DNA of 64,000 nt from positions 181,403-245,402 of the forward strand of contig NZ_CP115397.1 in the NCBI RefSeq assembly GCF_027625995.1, in the 5' to 3' direction. Numbering within the stretch: the stretch's first letter is position 1; each line of letters starts with the position of its first letter. Source of the DNA: Hymenobacter yonginensis (GTDB lineage: Bacteria; Bacteroidota; Bacteroidia; Cytophagales; Hymenobacteraceae). The notes beneath the pieces are model-generated. The model was not told where the DNA came from, searched no databases, and saw nothing but the letters and a program-made list of their open reading frames with translations. The translations under genes and the position numbers were made by a program. Of this stretch, positions 35,801 to 43,512 are shown in pieces.

Positions 35801-38046
35801 TCACTGACGCCAACGGCTGCACCCGCACCCAGTCGGCCACCATCAGCCAGCCGGCCACGGCCCTGAACGTGAGCCTGAGCAAGACCGACGCCACCGCCAA
35901 CGGCGCCGCCGACGGCACGGCCACGGCCACCCCGGCCGGCGGCACGCCCGGCTACACCTATCTGTGGAGCAACGGCCAGACCACGGCCACGGCCACGAGC
36001 CTGCCCGCCGGCACCTACTCGGTGACCGTAACAGACGCCAACAACTGCCAGGTCACCAGCGGCTCGGTGGTGGTGAGTCAGCCCACCCCCGCCCCGCAGA
36101 ACCTGACCATTAGCACCGGCACCCCGGCCGCTCCTGTAGCCATTGCGGCCGGCACCTACAACAACATCACCATCACGGGCACGGGCGTGGCTCAGCTCAG
36201 CGGAGCCGTGACGGTGAACGGCACATTCTCCGTAGCGGGCAGCTTGGACACCAACTGCCAGAGCCTGACGGGCCCCGGCAGCTTTACGCTGGCCGACCAG
36301 GCCACGCTGCTGATTTGCGACTTGAATGGCATTGCGGCCAGCGGCAGCTCCGGCGCCGTGCAGCTAACGGGAACTCGCTCGTTCTCGCCTGGGGCCAGCT
36401 ACGTGTACAATAACCTCACCCCGAATACACCACAGATTACGGGGAGCGGGCTGCCCAGCCAGGTGCGCAACCTAACAACAACGAGCGCAAGCAATACGTC
36501 TTCGTTCAGTATATCTCGGCCGGTGGCCATCCGGGAGGTATACGATGTGGCGGGCAATGTTGGCGGTGTTTTTTCGAGCGGCATCACACTGCTTTCTGAT
36601 GCTTCTGGTACCGCCTTGGTCAACATGGGAAGCACGCGACCTGCTGACACATACACGGTCCAGCGCTACATCGACCCCACCACCAATGCGGGCGTGGGCT
36701 ACCGCCACATTGCCATGCTGCCCAGCTCGGCTACCGTGGCCAGCTACCTGGGTTCGGGCGGGACTACGCCCGTATTCAATACAGCGTACAACACCTCGGC
36801 CACGCCGCTGAGCACTACGCCCTTCCCCACCGTGTTCGGCTACGACCAAGCCCGCCTGGCCACTTCGCCGGCCACCGGCCTGAGCCCCTTCGATAAGGGC
36901 TGGTTCTCGCCGGCCGGCACGGAAACTGTCGTTGGCCGCTCTCCGCGCCCCACGGCCTACACCGTGCAGCTGCCGGGTGCCTCCACGCTCTCGTTCTTGA
37001 CCAATGACCGCACGTCCTTTACCTACTCGCTGGCGCGCAACAGCGGCGCCACCGCCGCCGACGCGGGCTGGAACTTTGTGGCCAACCCCTTCCTGGCCCC
37101 GCTGGACTGGAGCACCGTACCGGCCAGCCAGCGTACCAACGTGGATGCGGCCATGTACGTGTTTGAGAGCACCAGCCAGTACGGCGGGCAGTACCGCAGC
37201 TATGCCAACGGCATCGGCGCCTCGCCGCTCATCGGGCTGGCCCAGGGCTTCTGGGTGCGCGTGAGCGAGGGGCAGACCAGCGGCTCGCTGAACCTGCTCA
37301 CCGCCAACCGCGTGACCACCTACAACCAGCAGGCTCCCGTGCGCCGAGGCGCGGCCGACTCCCGCCCCCAGTTGCAGCTGCAGCTGGCCGGTGCCACCGG
37401 CCCGGCCGATGACCTGTTCGTGTACGCCCAGGCCGGGGCCACTGCCGGCCTTGATGCGGAGTTTGACGCGGCCAAGCTGCCCAACTCCTCGGGTCTGAAC
37501 CTGGCCTCGCTCACGGCCGCCGGCGAGCTGCTGGCCATTGATGGCCGCCCGGCCTTCGGGTCGGCCGCTGCGACGAGCATTCCGCTGAGCGTGGCCGTGC
37601 CCCAGGCCGGCACCTACACCTTCACGGCCGCCGCCCTGCACAACCTGCCGGTCGGCACCCGCGCCGAGCTGGTGGATAAACTCACCGGTACGCGCACCGT
37701 GCTGGCCGCCGGCACCCGCTACGCCTTCAGCCTGAGCACGACGACGGCCCCCGGCCGCTTCTCGTTGAATCTGGCCCCAGCCGGCGTGCTCTCGTCGGGC
37801 GCGGCCGCGCTGGCCGCCCAAGTGAGCGTGTTCCCCAACCCCAGCACGGGCCTCGTCACGGTGCTGCGCCCGGCCACGGGCACGGCCTCGGCCGAGGTGC
37901 TCAACGCCCTGGGCCAGGTGGTGCGCCGCGTGGCCCTGCCCACGGCCGAAACCCGTCTGGATCTGCGGGAGCTGCCCACCGGCATCTACACCCTGCGCCT
38001 GACCACGCCGCAAGGCACGGTCAGCAAGCGTCTCGTGCGCGAGTAG
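32818..38046 (+). CDS. Giant T9SS surface protein with YWTD-like repeats, Ig-like and SprB repeats
   Basis: The protein has 1742 residues from the ATG at 32818, chosen because it places a signal peptide (SFVGLLLLMGNLPSSAQ) about 35 residues in. Three repeats resembling LDL-receptor class B units (KLYWVQSSGTAASDQLCSAN ... NPQ.LWVDA.N..IYVGDG) occupy about 43-325. Fn3-like (338-431) and bacterial Ig-like modules (431-861) follow. SprB-like units span 861-1091, each with a GGTAPYTYQWSNG-type core. A large C-terminal region ends in a type A sorting domain (1668-1742, VFPNPSTGLVTV ... VSKRLVRE). SprB repeats are known from the gliding adhesin of flavobacteria. It is likely an adhesin exported by the type IX system. 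Codons at 34480-35100 and 36450-36660 are less GC-rich than the rest, hinting at mosaic origin. Confidence 0.92.
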   Translation: MHYAYLLSSAFRRVAARSLSPRWGASFVGLLLLMGNLPSSAQTKLYWTQSSGTAADDRLSSANLDGTGRLDLASGNGSFDNPQALAVDVANNRVYVGDGGNAGNTGIRRYNLATGALVDQLVAGTTGISINALQVVGNKLYWVQSSGTAASDQLCSANLDGSGLSVLASGNSATTFLNPQSLWVDAENGFIYVGDGAGASSTGLSRFTLAGSFSATLVAGSAAVSYNGVQKAGSKLYWVQSSGTAADDRLSSANLDGSGRTDLASGNSATTFINPQALWVDAVNSQIYVGDGAGTGSTGISRFTLTGTYVSNVVAGSTASINAIGSNQQSATAPAVTTATPTSITTTGATLGGNVTADGGATVTERGVVYVAGTGTPTTSNTKLTSAGTTGSFTVNATGLTAGTQYTVRAYAINSAGTSYGASQTFTSASPAAVTAITRTGNALTNTASVSYTVTFSASVSGLTTANFAALTTGSVSGASVSSLSGSGSTYTVSVNTGTGDGTVQLQLSNATGLTPGVSNVPFAGDVITIDKTAPTVVSISRQVPLTSLTNATSYTFRVTFSEDVTNVRSGLFSTTYTGLTLSGFFINVVPVSGSVYDVTAGDYAGEGTIKLFASNGTGPNRAYDLAGNEYTLPFGGSESYVVDNVRPTTTTVSVPANGTYGAGQQLNFAATFRENVFVGTSGSAPSLPLTIGTTARQAAYVSGSGTSALVFRYIIQAGEQDADGVTLGAALNLNSSTIRDVATNDAVLTLTNVGSTAGVLVDAEAPTVVITSPASSPTSTSPIPVTVTFSESVTGFVLADVSVSNGTPSGFAGSGISYSFSVTPTAAGAVTVSIPANAAQDASGNNNSASTPYTITFAPVATLSAGISAQTNVSCNGGATGAATVTATGGTAPYTYQWSNGATTATTTGLTAGTYNVVVTDAANRTASASATITEPAALTSTVAVTNVACFGGSTGAINLTPGGGTAPYTFNWGGGIASEDRTSLAAGTYSVTITDANGCTRTQSATISQPATALNVSLSKTDATANGAADGTATATPAGGTPGYTYLWSNGQTTATATSLPAGTYSVTVTDANNCQVTSGSVVVSQPTPAPQNLTISTGTPAAPVAIAAGTYNNITITGTGVAQLSGAVTVNGTFSVAGSLDTNCQSLTGPGSFTLADQATLLICDLNGIAASGSSGAVQLTGTRSFSPGASYVYNNLTPNTPQITGSGLPSQVRNLTTTSASNTSSFSISRPVAIREVYDVAGNVGGVFSSGITLLSDASGTALVNMGSTRPADTYTVQRYIDPTTNAGVGYRHIAMLPSSATVASYLGSGGTTPVFNTAYNTSATPLSTTPFPTVFGYDQARLATSPATGLSPFDKGWFSPAGTETVVGRSPRPTAYTVQLPGASTLSFLTNDRTSFTYSLARNSGATAADAGWNFVANPFLAPLDWSTVPASQRTNVDAAMYVFESTSQYGGQYRSYANGIGASPLIGLAQGFWVRVSEGQTSGSLNLLTANRVTTYNQQAPVRRGAADSRPQLQLQLAGATGPADDLFVYAQAGATAGLDAEFDAAKLPNSSGLNLASLTAAGELLAIDGRPAFGSAAATSIPLSVAVPQAGTYTFTAAALHNLPVGTRAELVDKLTGTRTVLAAGTRYAFSLSTTTAPGRFSLNLAPAGVLSSGAAALAAQVSVFPNPSTGLVTVLRPATGTASAEVLNALGQVVRRVALPTAETRLDLRELPTGIYTLRLTTPQGTVSKRLVRE

Positions 38047-38072
38047 GCCGCGCCGGCCTGACAGCTGCCCTA

Positions 38073-38105
38073 ACCGGCGGTTTCCCACTACGGGGAGCCG
38101 CCGGT
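38073..38105 (+). terminator. Hairpin between T9SS protein and PID-CTERM gene
   Basis: accggcgg (38073-38080) and ccgccggt (38098-38105) form an 8-bp stem 27 bp after the stop. It is weak and may only attenuate read-through into the small gene. Confidence 0.4.
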
Positions 38106-38163
38106 CGGGTGAGCGGCTGGGCTGCTGGTTGGTTTTTCTTCTTCTTCTCTGACTCCTTTACTG

Positions 38164-38364
38164 ATGATCCGCTTTTTCTCTCCACTGACTTTCCTGCTGG
38201 CGCTGGCCGCCGGCGCGGCCATGGCCCAGGGCCCCGGCTCAGGCGGCCCGGTCCCCGGTCCGGCCCCCGAGCCGACGGCTGTGCCTATCGACGGCGGGGT
38301 TTCGCTGCTGGCTGCCGGGGCCGTGGCTTACGGCCTCAAGCACCTGCGCCGCCGCCGCGCCTAG
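38164..38364 (+). CDS. PID-CTERM mini-protein
   Basis: The protein has 66 residues: a signal peptide (MIRFFSPLTFLLALAAGAAM AQ), a short Gly/Pro-rich linker, then the tail PIDGGVSLLAAGAVAYGLKHLRRRRA. The tail (PID motif, hydrophobic helix, basic end) is the PID-CTERM sorting signal known from Bacteroidota. Almost nothing is left as mature protein besides a ~20-residue linker, so it may be a minimal surface peptide or a processing substrate. It lies 117 bp after the T9SS adhesin gene. No obvious exosortase-like processing enzyme is in the window. Confidence 0.8.
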   Translation: MIRFFSPLTFLLALAAGAAMAQGPGSGGPVPGPAPEPTAVPIDGGVSLLAAGAVAYGLKHLRRRRA

Positions 38365-38388
38365 CGCCACGGCTCCGTTTAACAAGCG

Positions 38389-38428
38389 CCGCCGCGCCTG
38401 GGCCCCACTGGGGCGCCGGGCGCGGCGG
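38389..38428. terminator. GC-rich terminator hairpin between convergent genes
   Basis: ccgccgcgcc (38389-38398) pairs with ggcgcggcgg (38419-38428), with further inner pairing (gcccc/ggggc). It separates the PID-CTERM gene from the convergent TetR gene. Confidence 0.65.
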
Positions 38429-38453
38429 TTGCTGTTTGGGGGGAGGGGCTATC

Positions 38454-39125
38454 TTATGCCAGCGCAGCAAACACCATCTGGTGCAAAAAGGCATAGATGG
38501 TGTTCTCGCTGTCGGACTTGGACACGTCTGTGAGCGAGGGCAGGTGCTGGGCAAAGAACAGCTGCTTGCGCGCCGACTCCAGCAGCGTGCTCACCAGCGC
38601 GTGCGGGTAGGCGTAGGTAGGGTTTATTTCCTGTACCACCTCCACAATACTCGCGGCCAGCCGCTTATACTCCCGGAACAGACCCGCCTGGTTGTCCTCG
38701 TCCACGTCCTTGGTCAGGTACGACTTGGATGCCTCGCTGACCACGATGCGGTAGAGGGCGGCTTCGTTGAGCTCCTGGGTGGCCGGGTCGTCGTGGTGGG
38801 CGCGGGTGAGGATGCTCAGCGTCAGGCGCAGCCGCTCGCGGGCGTCGGGCACGTTGTGGGTGTGGAAGCGGATCTGGTAGCGCAGCCAGGCCCAGTGCCA
38901 GCTCACCAGGTATACCAGCAGCTTGTGCTTGTTTTCGAAGTAGCGGTAGAGCGAGGCCTCCGTGGACTCAATGCGCTGGGCCAGCTTCTTGAACGTGAAC
39001 TGCTCGAAGCCGATTTCGTCGATGAGCAGGATGCTCTCTGCTATCAGCCGGCGCCCCAGGTCCGTGGCCTGAGGGTCGCGCAGGTACAGGTTTTCATTGA
39101 GCTCAATTCGAAGCGTGGGGTGCAT
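38454..39125 (-). CDS. TetR/AcrR-family transcriptional regulator
   Basis: The protein has 223 residues from the ATG at 39125; the open frame upstream of it is non-protein-like. The N-terminal HTH is seen in LIAESILLIDEIGFEQFTFK then KLAQRIESTEASLYRYFENK, the classic TetR pattern with the recognition helix before YRYFENK. The ligand domain is all helical. It is divergent from the SPFH gene (39508). A perfect palindrome at 39459-39473 lies between them, so it probably represses that operon and/or itself. The ligand is unknown. Confidence 0.88.
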   Translation of the reverse strand: MHPTLRIELNENLYLRDPQATDLGRRLIAESILLIDEIGFEQFTFKKLAQRIESTEASLYRYFENKHKLLVYLVSWHWAWLRYQIRFHTHNVPDARERLRLTLSILTRAHHDDPATQELNEAALYRIVVSEASKSYLTKDVDEDNQAGLFREYKRLAASIVEVVQEINPTYAYPHALVSTLLESARKQLFFAQHLPSLTDVSKSDSENTIYAFLHQMVFAALA

Positions 39126-39458
39126 ACGGCGGGGGGGGGTACTAGGGCGCGTGACGGGAAAAATTCCCCAAAAGAACGGATCTGCGCGGAGTTTGTCTGC
39201 ACCGGCGCGGCGGCCAGGGCAAAAACCCTGTCGGCCGGACGGAATAGCGGCGGGCTTTCCGGCGCGCGCGGCCACTGGCCGCCCGGCACTACGCTGGCGG
39301 CCGTGAGGCGCTGCGGACGTCAGCGTAGAGCCAAGCGGCTTTCGGCGCCTGTTTTAATAGCAATACAATTTAAATATATAGCTACACTATCACTTGTAAA
39401 AGTTTTTTCTGAAAAAGCAGCCTAATAGTGCAACCTTCCTATATGTATTGTTGTAGAT

Positions 39459-39473
39459 GATAGTAAGACTATC
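39459..39473. promoter_or_regulatory. Candidate TetR operator palindrome
   Basis: gatagt-aag-actatc is a perfect 6-bp inverted repeat with 3-nt spacer in the AT-rich divergent region between the TetR gene and the SPFH gene. Further actatc/gatag-like pieces (cactatcac near 39386-39394) are present. Confidence 0.5.
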
Positions 39474-39507
39474 AATAATGGTAGTCAAACTAAAAAATCT
39501 GTTCGCC

Positions 39508-40563
39508 ATGACACAGCTGCCGGTTTTTCGACCCCGTCTGCGCCGGTTCCGGGTTGCCATCCTCTCGCCGACGCTGCCCCGCCCCACGCTGGCGGCCCAC
39601 AAGGTGCTGGGCGCCGCTAACGTGCGCGTGCTGCTGGAAACGTTTGCTTCCTACAGCCTGCACCGCTCCCTGCTGCTGCTGCGCCGCCCGCTAACGGTGC
39701 TGCTGCTGGCCGGAGCCGCCGCCCTCGGCAGCTGCACCACCGTGCGCCAAGGCGAGGTGGGCGTCAAGCGCACCCTGGGCCGGCTCGATGAGCGGGTGGT
39801 GCTCTCGGGCCCCAAGGCCTTCAACCCCTTCCTGAGCACCATCATCAAGGTGCCGGTCACCACCCAGAACCTGGAGATTCGCTCCAGTCTGCCGTCGCGG
39901 GAGGGCCTGTCGGTGGCCTCGGATATCTCCATTCTCTACCGGGTGAAGGCCGACCAGGTGCCGGGCATCCTGCAAACCACCGGCCTGGGCTACGAGAACA
40001 TCCTGATTCTGCCCGTGTTCCGCTCGGCCGCCGCCGACGTATGTGCCCGCTACTTTGCCAAGGACATGCATAGCGCCGAGCGGGCCGTGATTGAGAAGGC
40101 CATTCTGGTCCAGATGAACGAGGTGCTCACGGCCCGCGGCTTCGAGATTGAGAACGTGCTGCTCAAGAACATTGCCCTGCCCGCGGGCCTGGCCAAGGCC
40201 ATCGAGGACAAGCTCGAATCAGAGCAGGAGGCCCTGCGCATGGAGTTTCTCAAGCAGCGCGAAACCCGCGACGCCGAGCGCCGCGTGATTGAGGCCGAGG
40301 GCCAGAAGCGCATTGCCGTGGTGCGGGCCCAGGGCGAGCAGGAAGCCAACATCATCCAGGCCCGGGGCAAGGCCGAAGCCATGCGCATCGAGGCTGAGGC
40401 CGTGCGCCTGACCAACCAGCTCCTCAACCGCGACCTGACACCGGCCGTGCTCCAGTACAAGTCCATCGAGGCGTTCCGGGAGCTGTCGAAATCCCCGAAC
40501 TCGAAAACCATCATCACCGGGGGCGGCAGCGGCACGCCCATCCTCAACACCCTTACCCAGTAA
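39508..40563 (+). CDS. SPFH/prohibitin-like membrane protein
   Basis: The protein has 351 residues from the ATG at 39508 (ATGs at 39457 and 39478 are alternatives; 39478 is close to the operator-like palindrome). Residues about 58-76 are hydrophobic and end in ALGSC, a lipobox placed unusually late. The SPFH core starts VRQGEVGVKRTLGRLDERVV and includes VPVTTQNLEIRSSLPSREGL. A long charged coiled coil follows (KAIEDKLESEQEALRMEFLK ... ARGKAEAMRIEAEAVR). It forms membrane-associated ring or scaffold assemblies in relatives. It is followed after 3 bp by an outer-membrane protein gene, so it is likely the first gene of an operon under the TetR regulator. Confidence 0.88.
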   Translation: MTQLPVFRPRLRRFRVAILSPTLPRPTLAAHKVLGAANVRVLLETFASYSLHRSLLLLRRPLTVLLLAGAAALGSCTTVRQGEVGVKRTLGRLDERVVLSGPKAFNPFLSTIIKVPVTTQNLEIRSSLPSREGLSVASDISILYRVKADQVPGILQTTGLGYENILILPVFRSAAADVCARYFAKDMHSAERAVIEKAILVQMNEVLTARGFEIENVLLKNIALPAGLAKAIEDKLESEQEALRMEFLKQRETRDAERRVIEAEGQKRIAVVRAQGEQEANIIQARGKAEAMRIEAEAVRLTNQLLNRDLTPAVLQYKSIEAFRELSKSPNSKTIITGGGSGTPILNTLTQ

Positions 40564-40566
40564 GCT

Positions 40567-41385
40567 TTGACACGTTCCCTTCTGGCGCGGCGCGTCTTCG
40601 CCCGGCGCACCGGCCTGGCCTGGCTCCTGCTTCTGCTCCTGCTTTCGCTGCTGTTGCTGCTGCTCACCACCCCGGTGGCGCAGGCCCAGCAGAACCTGTT
40701 CAACATCCCGGCCGGCGACCTGACGCCCCAGGGCAAATTCTTCTACCAGCACCAGACCAACGTGTACGGCCCGCGCGACCTGGAATCGAAAAACCACCTG
40801 GTGTACGGGCTGGGCCGTGGCTGGGAAGCCGGCCTGAACGTGGTGAATATCAAGATGGACTTCCGGCGCCGCGGCGACGTGTTCGGGGTGAACCGCCACG
40901 ACCGCGGCCGCCCGCTCAAGCCGCTGGTACAGCTCACGGGCCAGAAGTTCTTCGCGCTCAGCCCGACGCTCAGCACCAGCCTGGGCACGCAGGTGGGCAC
41001 CAACCCGCTGCGCTTCGGCGGGGCCCGCCGCCGGCTCACGCACTTCAGCTACAACACGTGGGTGTGGAGCCCGCGCCACCACGTGAAGGTGGTGGCCGGC
41101 CCCTACCTCTCCGACCGGGGCACACTCGGGGCCGGCAACCGGGCCGGGCTGTTGCTGGGGGCCGAGTATCCGGTATCGAAGAAAGTGCTGCTGATGGGCG
41201 ACTTCATCTCGGGCCGCAACGCCACCAGCGTGTCGGTGCTGGGCCTTAACTACCTGGCCACCCAGCGCCTGCAGCTGTGTCTGGGCGCGCTGCTGCCCAA
41301 CCCCGGCAGCGGCAACCGGGCCGGGGTGGTATTCGAGCTGAACTTGCTGGGTTACGACGCCGACCCGGCCGGCGACGACCACTAA
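40567..41385 (+). CDS. Predicted outer membrane beta-barrel protein
   Basis: The frame opens with TTG at 40567 directly after the SPFH stop, giving 272 residues. It has a long leucine-rich signal segment (LAWLLLLLLLSLLLLL ... AQAQ). The mature part has alternating strands typical of transporter-type barrels (VYGLGRGWEAGLNVVNIKMD, HHVKVVAGPYLSD, RAGLLLGAEYPVSKKVLLMG, RAGVVFELNLLGYD). The signal peptide plus tight coupling supports the unusual TTG start; no better ATG lies nearby. Probably co-transcribed with the SPFH gene. Substrate unknown. Confidence 0.75.
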   Translation: MTRSLLARRVFARRTGLAWLLLLLLLSLLLLLLTTPVAQAQQNLFNIPAGDLTPQGKFFYQHQTNVYGPRDLESKNHLVYGLGRGWEAGLNVVNIKMDFRRRGDVFGVNRHDRGRPLKPLVQLTGQKFFALSPTLSTSLGTQVGTNPLRFGGARRRLTHFSYNTWVWSPRHHVKVVAGPYLSDRGTLGAGNRAGLLLGAEYPVSKKVLLMGDFISGRNATSVSVLGLNYLATQRLQLCLGALLPNPGSGNRAGVVFELNLLGYDADPAGDDH

Positions 41386-41436
41386 GCGCGGCGGCAGCGC
41401 CCGTACTGCTTTTCCTTCCTCTTTTCTGTTTCTGCC

Positions 41437-41946
41437 ATGTACCGCCTGTTGATGCCCCTTGGGCTGCTCGTTGCCACCTTGCTGACCGGCCCGCGCGCCG
41501 TGGCCCAGCCCACGGAGCCGGTGCTGAACCGCTCCTACCAGTTCCGGTATGCCGTGCCGCCGCACTGGGCCGTGTGCCACCAGCGCACTGACTCGGTGAA
41601 CGTGCTCGGCTACCACAATCCCGCCGACGATGCCCGCCTGTGGGTGGGCCAGCTGCGGGGCCGGCACGCCACGCTGCCGCCGGCCCGGGCCCTGCAACGG
41701 GTGCTGCGCCACCTGGGCGCCACCCGCCACGAGCAGCACCACGCCGCCGTGCACTTGCCCGATGCCCTGGAAAGCAGCGGCACCTACCACCTGCGGGGCC
41801 GTGAGGTGCGCTACGATGCCCGCGTGAGCCGCCACCCGGGCCAGGTGCTGCTGGTGCACCTCTACGCCACGCCGGCCGCCTTCGGCACCCAGGCTCCCCT
41901 GCTGCACCACGTGCTCGACGGCCTCGCGCCGCTGCGGGGCCGCTAG
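41437..41946 (+). CDS. Secreted hypothetical protein, paralogue 1
   Basis: The protein has 169 residues with signal peptide MYRLLMPLGLLVATLLTGP ... AVAQ. The mature part (YQFRYAVPPHWAVCHQRTDS ... LWVGQLRGRHATLPPARALQRVL ... GQVLLVHLYATPAAFGTQAPLLHHVLDGLAPL) aligns along its whole length with the next protein. Small alpha/beta domain, function unknown. Fifth-position neighbour of a putative TetR-SPFH transcription unit. Confidence 0.8.
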   Translation: MYRLLMPLGLLVATLLTGPRAVAQPTEPVLNRSYQFRYAVPPHWAVCHQRTDSVNVLGYHNPADDARLWVGQLRGRHATLPPARALQRVLRHLGATRHEQHHAAVHLPDALESSGTYHLRGREVRYDARVSRHPGQVLLVHLYATPAAFGTQAPLLHHVLDGLAPLRGR

Positions 41947-42000
41947 CGGCCCCACCCCTGCCTCTTGGTTTTGCTTTACCCACTGCCTTTTCCCACCACC

Positions 42001-42549
42001 ATGAAACCCCTGGTAAAATCCCTGCTGAACTCCCTGTTTGCCTTACTGACGCTGCTGCTGCCGCTGGGCGTGCAAGCCCAGTCGGAGCCTGAAATCCACT
42101 ACGAAACCGTGCGCAGCCCCCAGTACCAGCTGCAGTACCAGGTGCCGGCCGGCTGGGACCAGGTGCGCCAGACCAACGACACCACCGTGGCCCTGCTGCA
42201 CGTGAGCCCCGACCGCAACCTGATGCTCTACATCGGGCAGCTGCGCGGGGCGGCCGCCCACATGACGCCCGACCAGGCGCTCTACCATCTGGCCGAGCAG
42301 TTCGGGGTGCCGGTCAACAAGCAGTTCTCCACCACTTACAACGGTATTCAGTTTCTGGAAACCACCGGCACGGGCACCCGCGACGGCCAGCTGCTGCGCT
42401 ACGACGCGCTGGCGGCCCGCCACCAGGGCCACGTGCTGCTGATCTGCGCCTCGGGCACGCCCGATGCCTTCCGCAACCACGAGCCGCTGCTGCACCACAT
42501 CCTGCACAGCCTGAGCCCCTACAAAGTACGGCGTGCCACCGCCCGCTAA
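42001..42549 (+). CDS. Secreted hypothetical protein, paralogue 2
   Basis: The protein has 182 residues from the ATG at 42001, with signal peptide KSLLNSLFALLTLLLPLGVQ AQ. It shares the same body as the preceding gene (YQLQYQVPAGWDQVRQTND, LMLYIGQLRGAAAHMTPDQA, GHVLLICASGTPDAFRNHEP, LLHHILHSLSPYK), so the two arose by tandem duplication. The second has the more regular sequence. The PsbP/PrcB-like look of the YQVPAGW segment is suggestive only. Confidence 0.82.
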   Translation: MKPLVKSLLNSLFALLTLLLPLGVQAQSEPEIHYETVRSPQYQLQYQVPAGWDQVRQTNDTTVALLHVSPDRNLMLYIGQLRGAAAHMTPDQALYHLAEQFGVPVNKQFSTTYNGIQFLETTGTGTRDGQLLRYDALAARHQGHVLLICASGTPDAFRNHEPLLHHILHSLSPYKVRRATAR

Positions 42550-42624
42550 AAGCCGCCGGGCCACCGCCTGGCCCGCCTGATCCTGTCTTTTCCGCTGTCG
42601 CTGCCTCCCCGTTCCGCTCCCCCT

Positions 42625-42939
42625 ATGATCCTGTTCAACCTGCTCACGCTGAGCGCCGACCACGCCCGCCAGGCCACCCGGCTGGTGCTGACCGAGCATC
42701 TGGCCACCGACGTGTTCGTTGACGAGGCCATCGACAACCACTGCCTGCTGCCCGACGGCACCATCGGCACCCAGCCGCTGTACCGGGTACTGTTTCTGAC
42801 CAAGGCCCTGCTCTGCCGCCGCATCGAGCAGCGGCTGCAGGCCGAGTTTCGCGGAAACGACTTCCGAATCTATGCCACGCCCGTCACCCACGTCAATGAG
42901 GCTGAAGCCGAGCGTGTGCGCCGGCTGCAGGTCGTCTGA
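42625..42939 (+). CDS. Small conserved protein, possibly CutA-like fold
   Basis: The protein has 104 residues. The pattern of a beta strand (MILFNLLTLS), helix (HARQATRLVLTEHLATDVF), strand, strand (LYRVLFLTKALL), helix (RRIEQRLQAEF) and strand (RIYATPVTHVN) resembles the ferredoxin-like fold of CutA1-type proteins, though the typical W/Y and metal-site residues are not evident. It is cytoplasmic (no signal). Same strand as the preceding two genes. Confidence 0.55.
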   Translation: MILFNLLTLSADHARQATRLVLTEHLATDVFVDEAIDNHCLLPDGTIGTQPLYRVLFLTKALLCRRIEQRLQAEFRGNDFRIYATPVTHVNEAEAERVRRLQVV

Positions 42940-43512
42940 GGCCGGCCGGAATCCGGGCCGGCAGCAGCCCTTCCGTTAAGCTTCTGCTCATAAATCGGTT
43001 ATAGTGTTTTCGCTTCTTTCCGGCGAGCGGGCCGGGGGAGCTGAAGTGAGCTACCGAAAGGCTTATCCCAGTGGGTTGCGCCCGCCCACTTAGCCGATGT
43101 CTTTCAAAACGGGAATTAGCATCATGGGGCGGGCGGACTCGTGTGGGCACCGCCGCCGGCTATGGTACTACCGTGGGACGAGCGCCGCGGGTGCTGCAAG
43201 TCGTACGCGGCGTGAACACCTTCCTGACCGAGGGCCTAACCATCCCGAAAGGCCACATCGTGAATTCCGATACCGACATCACGAACCAGATCCGGAAGCT
43301 GCCCAACCAGCACATTCGCCCCGACGGCGCTTTACTGCAGGTGCACACCTGCGTCGGACGCCGCTCCAATAAGCCCTGATTGGCCAGCCGGGCCGGGTTG
43401 CCGGCTCGCGCCACCCAGAGCAAGCTGTAGCGGGCAAGGAACTGGAGCGCGGGCGCCAACCCTGCGGCCGGCGGGCACGTCTACGGTAGCTCATCTGCTC
43501 CCCGCTTTCCAT
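42940..43512. other. Gene-poor stretch with a doubtful short frame
   Basis: The 570-bp gap before the antiporter gene has no convincing gene. A GTG-initiated frame at 43071-43379 contains a protein-like segment (GVNTFLTEGLTIPKGHIVNS and then DTDITNQIRKLPNQ), which may be a degraded piece of something larger. Otherwise nothing is recognised. Confidence 0.4.

Noticed and set aside
36472-38088. 538-codon minus-strand frame opposite the T9SS adhesin
   Set aside because: Shadow of the GC-rich adhesin gene; no domain, Gly/Arg/His-rich.
40219-41955. 578-codon minus-strand frame opposite the SPFH and barrel genes
   Set aside because: Spans several clear plus-strand genes and has antisense composition.
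43071-43379. Short gene with GTG start
   Set aside because: Only part of it looks protein-like, with no start signal or recognised family; kept as a doubtful remnant.
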